Origin: Mannheimia haemolytica
GTDB lineage: Bacteria > Pseudomonadota > Gammaproteobacteria > Enterobacterales > Pasteurellaceae
DNA: 46,535 bases
Reading direction: 5' to 3'
Assembly: GCF_004342115.1 (NCBI RefSeq)
Contig: NZ_SMAC01000024.1
Span: 1 to 46,535, forward strand
Both the position numbers and the translations under genes were made by a program. Below, piece by piece: positions 8,949-15,274 of the stretch (positions are counted from its first letter, which is position 1; each line of letters begins with the position of its first letter). The notes under the pieces were generated by a model that did no database searches, was not told the origin of the DNA, and saw nothing but the letters and a program-made list of their open reading frames with translations.

Positions 8949-8968
8949 AACTGTATAAAATAACACTA
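8949..8968 (-). promoter_or_regulatory. Putative LexA (SOS) box upstream of ruvA
   Basis: CTGT, eight AT-only bases and ACAC (8951-8966) match the gammaproteobacterial LexA consensus CTGT-N8-ACAG at 7 of 8 fixed positions. On the minus strand a TGCTATGCT extended -10-like element follows it, so the box would overlap the promoter. ruvAB is SOS-regulated in E. coli. Confidence 0.6.
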
Positions 8969-9008
8969 TTTATTGATAGCGGAATTTGCAAATTTTTAGT
9001 GAAATCAG

Positions 9009-9017
9009 ACCGCTTGT
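9009..9017 (-). repeat. Uptake signal core downstream of the RhtB-family gene
   Basis: An exact core lies just beyond the stop of the exporter gene at 9020 and is flanked by AT-rich tracts, including GCAAATTTTTAG, as expected of an extended USS. Confidence 0.65.
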
Positions 9018-9019
9018 GA

Positions 9020-9643
9020 TTAGATAAAGTGGCTGAATCCTTCATAAATCAGCATCGAGCCGAATAAGATGAAAATTACGCCTGAGATATTGTCAATATA
9101 GCGACTATATTTGGCATAGAACAGTCTGACCGGTCGGCGAGAAAAGAGTAGTGCCACCACACAGAAATAAATAAAGGTACTTACCACAAAGAGTAGAAGT
9201 AGTTCGAACATTTGTAGGGTATTGCTTAAATTATCTACATAGGCTGAAATGACGCTGGTAAAGTAAACGCCAGCTTTGGCATTAAAGATATTGATTAATA
9301 AGCCTTTTTTAATTTCCTGCCAAGGGTTTAGCGGCGTGAGTTGAGCTTTATTTTCAACAAAAATGATATTTTCGGTTACCCGTACCATTTGAGAGCCAAT
9401 ATAAACCAGGTAACAGCCACCGATAATCATAATGGCATATTGAAACAGCGAGCCAATACTATTACTGAGCCACGCTAAACCAAAAATCGCAAAGGCTGCC
9501 CAAAAAATAATGCCGATTGAGATTCCGGTTGCGGCAAGTACCCCACTTTTAACTGAGTGGCTGGCGGATTGTCTGACGACATAGAAGAAATCGGGGCCGG
9601 GGCTGATAAGCCCGGCAAAATGAATAAATAAAATAGTGAGCAT
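9020..9643 (-). CDS. RhtB/LysE-family amino acid exporter
   Basis: This is an inner-membrane protein of the LysE/RhtB superfamily, whose members export homoserine, threonine, lysine or related compounds. The family signature SPGPDFFYVVRQS stands near the N-terminus (residues 14-26), followed by about six hydrophobic helices and KKGLLINIFNAKAGVYF, which corresponds to the usual GxxxNxxNPKA loop. The 207-residue length fits. It resembles RhtC most, but the substrate cannot be read from sequence. The start is 6 bases after pgpA, so it is the last gene of the nusB-thiL-pgpA transcript. Confidence 0.88.
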   Translation of the reverse strand: MLTILFIHFAGLISPGPDFFYVVRQSASHSVKSGVLAATGISIGIIFWAAFAIFGLAWLSNSIGSLFQYAIMIIGGCYLVYIGSQMVRVTENIIFVENKAQLTPLNPWQEIKKGLLINIFNAKAGVYFTSVISAYVDNLSNTLQMFELLLLFVVSTFIYFCVVALLFSRRPVRLFYAKYSRYIDNISGVIFILFGSMLIYEGFSHFI

Positions 9644-9649
9644 AAATTT

Positions 9650-10123
9650 TTAAATGAAATAATATAAAAGATGAAGTGAAATCAGGGCAAAAATGGCTGC
9701 GAGAATATCATCAAACATAATGCCTAAACCGCTTTCTAATTTTTCATCAAAATAGCGGATTGGAAAAGGCTTCAAAATATCAAAAATGCGAAAGCTGATA
9801 AAGGCGAGCAGGTAGCCAAGAAGATTGTATTCAGGCAAACAGGTGAACATCAAAAAGATGGCAACTATTTCGTCCCAAACAATTCGCCCGTCATCGTGTA
9901 CTTCTAGATCTTGGCTGGCTTTGGTGCAAATAACACAACCGGCAATAAAAGAAACTAGGGTGAGTAAGCCGAAAAACAGGGCGGATTGTGTGATAGACCA
10001 CAAGGCTATTGCTACAATTAGCCCGGCGAGGCTACCCCAAGTGCCGGGAGCAGGCTTTAATAAGCCTGAACCAAAGCCAAAGGCAAAAAAATGAATCGGA
10101 TTTTTAAGATTAATTGGTTTCAT
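9650..10123 (-). CDS. pgpA: Phosphatidylglycerophosphatase A
   Basis: PgpA removes phosphate from phosphatidylglycerophosphate to give phosphatidylglycerol at the inner membrane. The 157 residues carry FGSGLLKPAPGTWGSLAG near the start, HDDGRIVWDEIVAIFL in the middle and the conserved RIFDILKPFPIRYFDEKLESGLGIMFDD block near the end, with about four membrane helices. The start lies 4 bases after thiL, in the widespread nusB-thiL-pgpA order. Confidence 0.95.
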   Translation of the reverse strand: MKPINLKNPIHFFAFGFGSGLLKPAPGTWGSLAGLIVAIALWSITQSALFFGLLTLVSFIAGCVICTKASQDLEVHDDGRIVWDEIVAIFLMFTCLPEYNLLGYLLAFISFRIFDILKPFPIRYFDEKLESGLGIMFDDILAAIFALISLHLLYYFI

Positions 10124-10127
10124 TGCG

Positions 10128-11108
10128 TTATTTTTTAAAATGATCGTAGCCTCGTTGTGAGGGCAAGGTGACAGGCTGATTATGACGTAATAGGGTTAAA
10201 CCTTCTTTAGCCGAACGAATTTGCCCAATACATGTATAAGTTACTCCGATATTGGCTAATGCTTTGTCTAATTTGGCTTTGTTGTCATTTGGCACGGTAA
10301 AGCAGAGTTCGTAATCTTCGCCACCGTTTAAGGCAAAATATTCTGCCTCTGTTCGAGAATAACAACTAAGTAAGACGTCAGACAAGGGGAAATTCTCAAG
10401 GTTTAATACTGCACCACAGTCACTGCGCTTTAAAATATGGCTTAAATCAGACAATAGACCATCTGAAATATCAATCGCTGCATTAGCAATAGAGGCGATA
10501 GTCAAGCCAAGTAAAACTCGAGGTGTTGGGCGTAAATGGCGTTGAATCAGGTAGCTTTGCTCTTTATTCCAATTCACTTGCTCGCTTTGCTGATTTAGCA
10601 GAAGTTGCAAACCACCTGCACTGTCACCGAGTGTGCCGGAAACATAGATCCAATCGCCTACTTTAGCATTATGGCGGAATAAGCCTCTATCTTGTGGCAC
10701 AATCCCTTGAGCTGTGATTGTCAAAGATAGTGGTCCACAAGTAGTATCCCCTCCAATCAAATCAACATTATAGTGATCAAGAATCTCAAAGAAATGTTCA
10801 CTAAATTCAGCTAGCCAATCGTGATTAATTTCAGGTAAGGTTAAGGCTAAAGAGATCCATGCAGGTTCTGCACCCATTGCGGCAAGATCGCTTAAATTGG
10901 ACGCCACACTTTTATAAGCGAGATCGGCAGGTGAAATAGTCGGTAGAAAATGAGTGCCGCAAACAAGGGTATCGGTTGTGATCGCAAGTTGCTGATTTGG
11001 TTTGAGTGATGTGAGCGCACAGTCATCGCCGATAGAAAGTAAAACATCTTTGCGAGGTGGGCGTTGAGAAGCATTAAAATAGCGTTCGATAATATCAAAT
11101 TCACCCAT
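10128..11108 (-). CDS. thiL: Thiamine-monophosphate kinase
   Basis: ThiL phosphorylates thiamine monophosphate to the active cofactor thiamine diphosphate. The 326-residue protein belongs to the PurM-like ATP-binding superfamily, seen in GEFDIIERYF, the SIGDDCAL metal site, TTDTLVCGTHF, DLIGGDTTCGPLSLTI, ISDGLLSDLSHILK and NGGEDYELCF. It starts 62 bases after nusB, and a hairpin lies in that gap. No other thiamine gene is nearby and no TPP riboswitch was recognised. Confidence 0.95.
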   Translation of the reverse strand: MGEFDIIERYFNASQRPPRKDVLLSIGDDCALTSLKPNQQLAITTDTLVCGTHFLPTISPADLAYKSVASNLSDLAAMGAEPAWISLALTLPEINHDWLAEFSEHFFEILDHYNVDLIGGDTTCGPLSLTITAQGIVPQDRGLFRHNAKVGDWIYVSGTLGDSAGGLQLLLNQQSEQVNWNKEQSYLIQRHLRPTPRVLLGLTIASIANAAIDISDGLLSDLSHILKRSDCGAVLNLENFPLSDVLLSCYSRTEAEYFALNGGEDYELCFTVPNDNKAKLDKALANIGVTYTCIGQIRSAKEGLTLLRHNQPVTLPSQRGYDHFKK

Positions 11109-11139
11109 AAAAAATCTCCTTGAGCGTTATAATCAAAAT

Positions 11140-11163
11140 CCCCAATTTATGTATAAATTGGGG
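11140..11163 (-). terminator. Hairpin between nusB and thiL
   Basis: An 11-base arm CCCCAATTTAT repeats inverted as ATAAATTGGGG, followed on the minus strand by ATTTTGATT. It begins 8 bases past the nusB stop. It may be a partial terminator or an RNA-processing hairpin that lowers expression of thiL-pgpA relative to nusB. Confidence 0.55.
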
Positions 11164-11170
11164 AATCTTA

Positions 11171-11584
11171 TTATTTTCTGCCTAATGCTGGGGCTAATTT
11201 ATCTAAAATGCCGTTAATGTATTTGTGGCTGTCATCAGAGCCGAACACTTTAGCGACTTCAATCCCTTCATTGATGACTACACGGAAAGGCACATCGTGT
11301 TCAAATTTTAATTCGTAAGTTGATAAACGCAAAATAGAACGTTCAATAGGATCAACATCTGACTCTTTACGATCTAAATAAGGGCGTAATGCTTCATCAA
11401 TGGCTTCTACATTATCCACAACGCCACGGAAAAGTTTACGGAAATAAGGCATATCAACGCCTTTCATATCTTGATCGGTCACAAACGCCAATTCCACTTC
11501 TTCAACCGTGTTTTGGGAAATATACCAAGAATAAATGGCTTGCACCGCACATTCTCTTGCACGGCGACGTGGGGAAATTTTCAT
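11171..11584 (-). CDS. nusB: Transcription antitermination factor NusB
   Basis: NusB with NusE (S10) binds boxA RNA and supports rRNA antitermination. The 137-residue all-helical protein starts [23 protein letters not shown] and has the conserved [15 protein letters not shown] and [30 protein letters not shown] segments. It heads the nusB-thiL-pgpA-exporter run. The ribH/ribE genes that often precede nusB are absent; the competence operon lies upstream instead. A local promoter in the 80-base gap is likely. Confidence 0.96.
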   Translation of the reverse strand: MKISPRRRARECAVQAIYSWYISQNTVEEVELAFVTDQDMKGVDMPYFRKLFRGVVDNVEAIDEALRPYLDRKESDVDPIERSILRLSTYELKFEHDVPFRVVINEGIEVAKVFGSDDSHKYINGILDKLAPALGRK

Positions 11585-11621
11585 AAAACCTCTAAATCTT
11601 TAACTCAAAAAATGACGGCTG

Positions 11622-11630
11622 ATTCTATCA
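11622..11630 (-). promoter_or_regulatory. Extended -10 element for nusB
   Basis: On the minus strand TGATAGAAT reads as a TG-N-TAGAAT extended -10 located about 40 bases upstream of the nusB ATG and beyond the comE stop. No good -35 is visible, as is usual for extended -10 promoters. It would let nusB be expressed independently of competence. Confidence 0.45.
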
Positions 11631-11664
11631 CACTTCCCCTATTTTTGCTTGCGTTTATGATGTG

Positions 11665-12978
11665 CTATTTTGATTTTTTGTGGTTGCTGCTCTTTTCATT
11701 AGATTGAAGGATATAAGGCGTCACAAAAATGACTAGCTCTCTTTTGCTGATTTTATCTCGAGTTTGACTAAATAACCGCTTGATGAAGGGAATTGAGCCT
11801 AAAATCGGCACTTTATCTTCGCCTTTTTGGGTTAAATGTTGAAAAATACCACCAAGTACAATGGTTTCGCCGTGTTTGGCAAATACTTGCGTATTTAGCT
11901 CTTGTTTATCAATCGTAATTAAGCCACTACTGCCGGATTGGGAATTTGGCGAATTTTGGGTAACGATCAGATCGAGTAGAATTTGATTTTGGGTTGAAAG
12001 GTGTGGAACGACTTCAAGCCCTAATACCGCTTCTTTAAATTCGACATCGGTGGCTTCCGATTTGGTGTTGTACATCACATAAGGAATTTCCGTGCCTTGC
12101 TTGATACTTGCCGGCTTTTTATTGGTGGTTAACAGGCGTGGGCTGGCAATAATTTCCACACTATTTTCTTGTTCTAATGCACTTAATTCTAAATCAAGCA
12201 CTCTGCTATTAATGGACGCAACCTGTAATACGGCAGATGCTCCACCAGTAATCGGAAAATTTACATTTAAGTTATTGGTGACATCGTTGAGTCCATTGCC
12301 TTCCAGCCGTCCGCCAAATTTATAGTGCCCAGCCCCACGAGAAAAAATTCCCCAGCGAACGCCAAGCTCTTGCAAATGCTCGCTACTGATAGTGACAATT
12401 CTAGCCTCAATCGCAATTTGCTCGGTGGGTTGGTCGAGCTGTTTTACTAAATTCTCGATATTTTTAAGCGATTTTGCACTGTCTTTCACAATCAGGCTAT
12501 TGCTTCTTTCATCAAAGTGAATATAACCGTTTTCCGATAAAAACGTTCCGCTGCCTTTGGTTAACGACTCAATCACCTCTGAAGCCTTTGCATAATGTAG
12601 TTTCAAGGTTTTTGTGATTAACTTAGGGGCGGTGACAAGCGGTGTATTTTGCCCATTATTTTGCAAATTCATTATTGGCAGAGGCGTTAAGTCAGCCGCT
12701 TTTTCCTCTTTTTTGTGAATATAAACAATATCATCTTCTTGCGTTAAGGATAATTTATTGACTTTGCCAAGCGTTTTAAAAATCTCGTCAACCGATTTAT
12801 TTTCTAATCGTAGTGTTGATTTGGTTTCAATATTATCATCAAGCACCATATTTTTACCGGTTTCTTCCGCTAAATAAGTAAAAATAAGCGAAGTTGGAGC
12901 ATTTTTTAAAACTATGGAAATGGTATTCGCATAGGCTAATGAAAAACCGCATAAGAAATATATAAAAATTCGCCACAT
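11665..12978 (-). CDS. comE: Competence/type IV pilus secretin ComE (PilQ-like)
   Basis: ComE is the outer-membrane secretin through which the uptake pilus and DNA pass. The 437 residues show a signal peptide (cleavage likely after LAYA), an STN-like short domain, an N1/NolW module (KTLKLHYAKASEVIESL) and the C-terminal secretin domain. The secretin domain is marked by VEIIASPRLLTTNKKPASIKQGTEIPYV, LDLIVTQNSP, GETIVLGGIF and VPILGSIPFIKRLFSQ. It is last of five minus-strand com genes, 8 bases after comD. comF, which follows comE in H. influenzae, is not present; nusB follows instead. Confidence 0.92.
   Translation of the reverse strand: MWRIFIYFLCGFSLAYANTISIVLKNAPTSLIFTYLAEETGKNMVLDDNIETKSTLRLENKSVDEIFKTLGKVNKLSLTQEDDIVYIHKKEEKAADLTPLPIMNLQNNGQNTPLVTAPKLITKTLKLHYAKASEVIESLTKGSGTFLSENGYIHFDERSNSLIVKDSAKSLKNIENLVKQLDQPTEQIAIEARIVTISSEHLQELGVRWGIFSRGAGHYKFGGRLEGNGLNDVTNNLNVNFPITGGASAVLQVASINSRVLDLELSALEQENSVEIIASPRLLTTNKKPASIKQGTEIPYVMYNTKSEATDVEFKEAVLGLEVVPHLSTQNQILLDLIVTQNSPNSQSGSSGLITIDKQELNTQVFAKHGETIVLGGIFQHLTQKGEDKVPILGSIPFIKRLFSQTRDKISKRELVIFVTPYILQSNEKSSNHKKSK
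12635..12643 (+). repeat. Uptake signal core inside comE
   Basis: An exact core sits in the comE codons for the variable stretch between the short N-terminal domain and the NolW-like module. It is followed by TATTTTGCCC, a weak version of the extended AT-rich tract. Confidence 0.6.
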
Positions 12979-12986
12979 ATCAACCT

Positions 12987-13400
12987 CTATAATTTGATGT
13001 TAATTTCATAAGGGATATTACAATCTTTAGTTAATTTCCAGTTAATATAAGTAATGGATTTAAGATTAATATGTTTTATTTCAATTTCATTGTTAAGCAA
13101 GTCATTTTCTTTTAGAGCAAGTAATTGTTGTTTTTCATCAATAAATAATGCACGCATTACTTCATTGATTTTAACTAATCCTATCAGTGTCATTTTGTCA
13201 AAATCAGTTACTATATTTTTTGCAGAAAGGTTATCAGGTACTTTACAAGCGGTGATGTTTTCAGTATTTTTTGCAAATTCCACATTGCTTTCAGCGATGT
13301 TGCCTGAGGCTTGAGTTTCCTGTTTTTCTCCAAAGAAAGGATCATTTGCTTTTACAGAAAAACTGATAAATAAAGTAATAAATAAAAACCAATTACGCAT
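12987..13400 (-). CDS. comD: Competence protein ComD (PilP-like)
   Basis: This small exported protein corresponds to the PilP pilotin-like subunit linking the inner-membrane assembly complex to the secretin. The 137 residues begin with a signal peptide (RNWFLFITLFISFSVKA) and contain the short beta-rich PilP core around MTLIGLVKINEVMRALFIDEKQQLLALKENDLL. Assignment rests on that pattern plus position between ComC and ComE; primary sequence conservation in this family is low. The start is 2 bases after the comC stop. Confidence 0.82.
   Translation of the reverse strand: MRNWFLFITLFISFSVKANDPFFGEKQETQASGNIAESNVEFAKNTENITACKVPDNLSAKNIVTDFDKMTLIGLVKINEVMRALFIDEKQQLLALKENDLLNNEIEIKHINLKSITYINWKLTKDCNIPYEINIKL
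13245..13253 (+). repeat. Uptake signal core inside comD
   Basis: An exact core encodes part of the non-conserved spacer after the ComD signal peptide (codons of the TACKVP stretch). With the copy in comE, two of the five competence genes carry uptake signals. Confidence 0.6.
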
Positions 13401-13402
13401 TG

Positions 13403-13939
13403 TTATTCCTTATTAGCTAATATGACTAAGGTAGTATTCATTTCAACTTTTCTGTCTTGCCGAGATTTGATGAGGCTAATCGCATTGTATTTCAAATAAG
13501 GTATTTGCTTAACTGAATGGATAAAATCAAATAAAGATCGGCTATTGCCGATAATACTCAATTCAATACTTTTACCTTGTTCTAAATTCCATTGTAAACT
13601 TTCAATGGTTAGTTGGTGTTTTTCAGCTAATATTTGTATGTTGCTGTTTATTTCGGTTAAATTATTCTCTTGGCTGTTCTGATTTTTAGCTTTATTGATA
13701 ATTGAGTCATATTTGTTTTGTTGATGATTAAAGTTAATCTTGTCATTTTCTATATTTTTTAAAATATGATTAACCTCAATATAGGATTTTATCAACATAA
13801 TCATAGGTGGAATGATGAATATCATCATAATGCCAAATGGTAATGCTTTAGGATATTTTCGGATAAAGCAAATAAACTGAAATAATGAACTGTTTGGATT
13901 GGAATATGCAGCTTCAATTTTAGAATGTATAGAAAACAT
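13403..13939 (-). CDS. comC: Competence protein ComC (PilO-like)
   Basis: ComC is the likely PilO counterpart, an inner-membrane protein that dimerises with the PilN-like ComB in the periplasm. The 178 residues show a cytoplasmic N-terminus, one transmembrane helix (IMMIFIIPPMIMLI, about residues 37-50), an asparagine- and lysine-rich coiled-coil-prone segment (60-105), and a small ferredoxin-like C-terminal domain. It is separated from comB by one base. The family is weakly conserved, so the assignment depends on topology and operon position. Confidence 0.82.
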   Translation of the reverse strand: MFSIHSKIEAAYSNPNSSLFQFICFIRKYPKALPFGIMMIFIIPPMIMLIKSYIEVNHILKNIENDKINFNHQQNKYDSIINKAKNQNSQENNLTEINSNIQILAEKHQLTIESLQWNLEQGKSIELSIIGNSRSLFDFIHSVKQIPYLKYNAISLIKSRQDRKVEMNTTLVILANKE

Positions 13940-13940
13940 A

Positions 13941-14462
13941 TTAATTACCTTTATGTTTCAGTGTGAAAATAAATTGGATTTCATTTTTATGATTAACATT
14001 AATTTGCTCGGTTTTGGTTTCAAATAAATCTTGCTGATATAAATAAGATTCTAGACTTTGAAAATCAGATTGATTATCTAAATTACCGATTATTTTTAAA
14101 TAGAGATCGGTTTCAAGATAAATTTGTATCGTTTCAATTCCCCCATTTTTGAGCGGTAAGTTATCTATTATTGCCAGTAGTTGTGCTATTTTTTTAGGCT
14201 CGGCAAAGGGCAAGGTGTTTGTATGATTACTATTCAAGCTGATAATTTTATTTTCAATATTTAATATATCGGTTTTTACCAGCTCTAATTGCTGTGCAAG
14301 CGGTTGAATTTCTTGATTTTTTTGCAAATAGAGAAAAATCAGAGCCAAGCTAATGAGGGCAGATAATAAAAGTGTATAAATCACGTTTTTGATGCCTTTA
14401 TCACTGCCGGCAAACCAGTTATTTTTTCGATTAGCACTTAAATCAATACCTTGCCATTCCAT
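13941..14462 (-). CDS. comB: Competence protein ComB (PilN-like)
   Basis: ComB is the likely PilN counterpart: short cytoplasmic tail, one membrane helix (VIYTLLLSALISLALIFLYL), a periplasmic coiled coil and a ferredoxin-like fold. I choose the ATG giving MEWQGIDLSANRK because AGGAG stands 8 bases before it. A longer frame from 14486 would begin further inside comA with no such site. The chosen start overlaps the comA end by 25 bases, implying coupled translation. The product has 173 residues. Confidence 0.82.
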   Translation of the reverse strand: MEWQGIDLSANRKNNWFAGSDKGIKNVIYTLLLSALISLALIFLYLQKNQEIQPLAQQLELVKTDILNIENKIISLNSNHTNTLPFAEPKKIAQLLAIIDNLPLKNGGIETIQIYLETDLYLKIIGNLDNQSDFQSLESYLYQQDLFETKTEQINVNHKNEIQFIFTLKHKGN

Positions 14463-15136
14463 AAACTTGCTCCTAAGGCGAGGCAATATAGCTGTTTCTC
14501 TTGCTCACACTCGATTTCAAGATGGTCAATTTTGAGATCAGATAGATGAATACAATCCTCAGGTTCTGTTTGCAATATCAGTAATTCCGTCTCGGTAAAT
14601 TGGAAGTACTTCTGTTTAAATGAAAAACAGGGCGCAGGCTGATTATTTTGGGATTGTGTTAAATGAATTATAGCCCGTGCATAGCAATGCAGCTCACAAT
14701 CTAAGATGCTGTTAAATTGGCTCAAATTCTCGGTATAACTTTTTCGCACGGCGTAGATAACCACTTTATCCAGATTATCGTTGCTGCTTGGAAATCGCTG
14801 ATAGTCAATATTGAGTAGATCCAATGCAAGTGGCTGCTCATTTTTTAAAATGTGAATTACCTTACGGTGTAATTGAGCTTCATTGAGGGTGTTAGCCATA
14901 AAAACGGTTTTTCGCCAAATGTATTGGTAAGGGATCGGGCGAACCAGCGTCATCATTGCTTGTTCTTGTGGGGTGAGATTACCGATAAGCTCTTCGATGC
15001 TCGCAGGCTTGGCTTGCCAAAAAACGGTGAATTTTTCTGCTTTATTTTTGACTAAGCAGTAACGTTGTTCATCTTCACTTAAGCCTAAGATGATACGGTT
15101 TGAAGGTGTTTTTGAATGTGCTTTAAGTAATTTCAT
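14438..15136 (-). CDS. comA: Competence protein ComA (PilM-like)
   Basis: This is the first gene of the competence operon. ComA resembles PilM, the cytoplasmic actin-like protein that binds the PilN tail. The 232 residues have no membrane segment or signal peptide and keep the divergent ATPase-like layout (ILGLSEDEQRYCLVK near the start, LYCLALGASLW near the end). Divergent placement to ponA is the same as in H. influenzae, which strongly supports the identity. A CRE-like palindrome about 125 bases upstream should make it Sxy- and CRP-dependent. Confidence 0.88.
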   Translation of the reverse strand: MKLLKAHSKTPSNRIILGLSEDEQRYCLVKNKAEKFTVFWQAKPASIEELIGNLTPQEQAMMTLVRPIPYQYIWRKTVFMANTLNEAQLHRKVIHILKNEQPLALDLLNIDYQRFPSSNDNLDKVVIYAVRKSYTENLSQFNSILDCELHCYARAIIHLTQSQNNQPAPCFSFKQKYFQFTETELLILQTEPEDCIHLSDLKIDHLEIECEQEKQLYCLALGASLWNGKVLI

Positions 15137-15252
15137 AGTAAGTATAGTAAGTAAAGTTTTGCAATTAGTTATGCGAAGTAAGCGTTTTTAGCTTATACTT
15201 AGTGACCTAATATTGGCTTTAAATTTATGTTTCGTCATTAACCAAAAGAGAT

Positions 15253-15274
15253 TTTTTCGATGCGGATCGCAAAA
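15253..15274 (-). promoter_or_regulatory. Putative competence regulatory element (CRE, CRP-S site) for comA
   Basis: TTTTTCGATGCGGATCGCAAAA is a near palindrome that fits the CRP-S form TGCGA-N6-TCGCA with one mismatch in one half (TTCGA at 15256-15260; TCGCA at 15267-15271), with the typical T- and A-runs outside. It would activate comA on the minus strand with Sxy and CRP. Its left half ends at the first base of the ponA ATG (15260), so binding would also cover the ponA start region. Distance to the comA ATG is about 125 bases. Confidence 0.7.

Noticed and set aside
15158-15177. Possible CRE or CRP site TTTTGCAATTAGTTATGCGA in the comA-ponA gap, nearer to comA
   Set aside because: The half-sites do not form TGCGA-N6-TCGCA; the right half reads as a direct rather than inverted copy. 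The site at 15253-15274 is much better.
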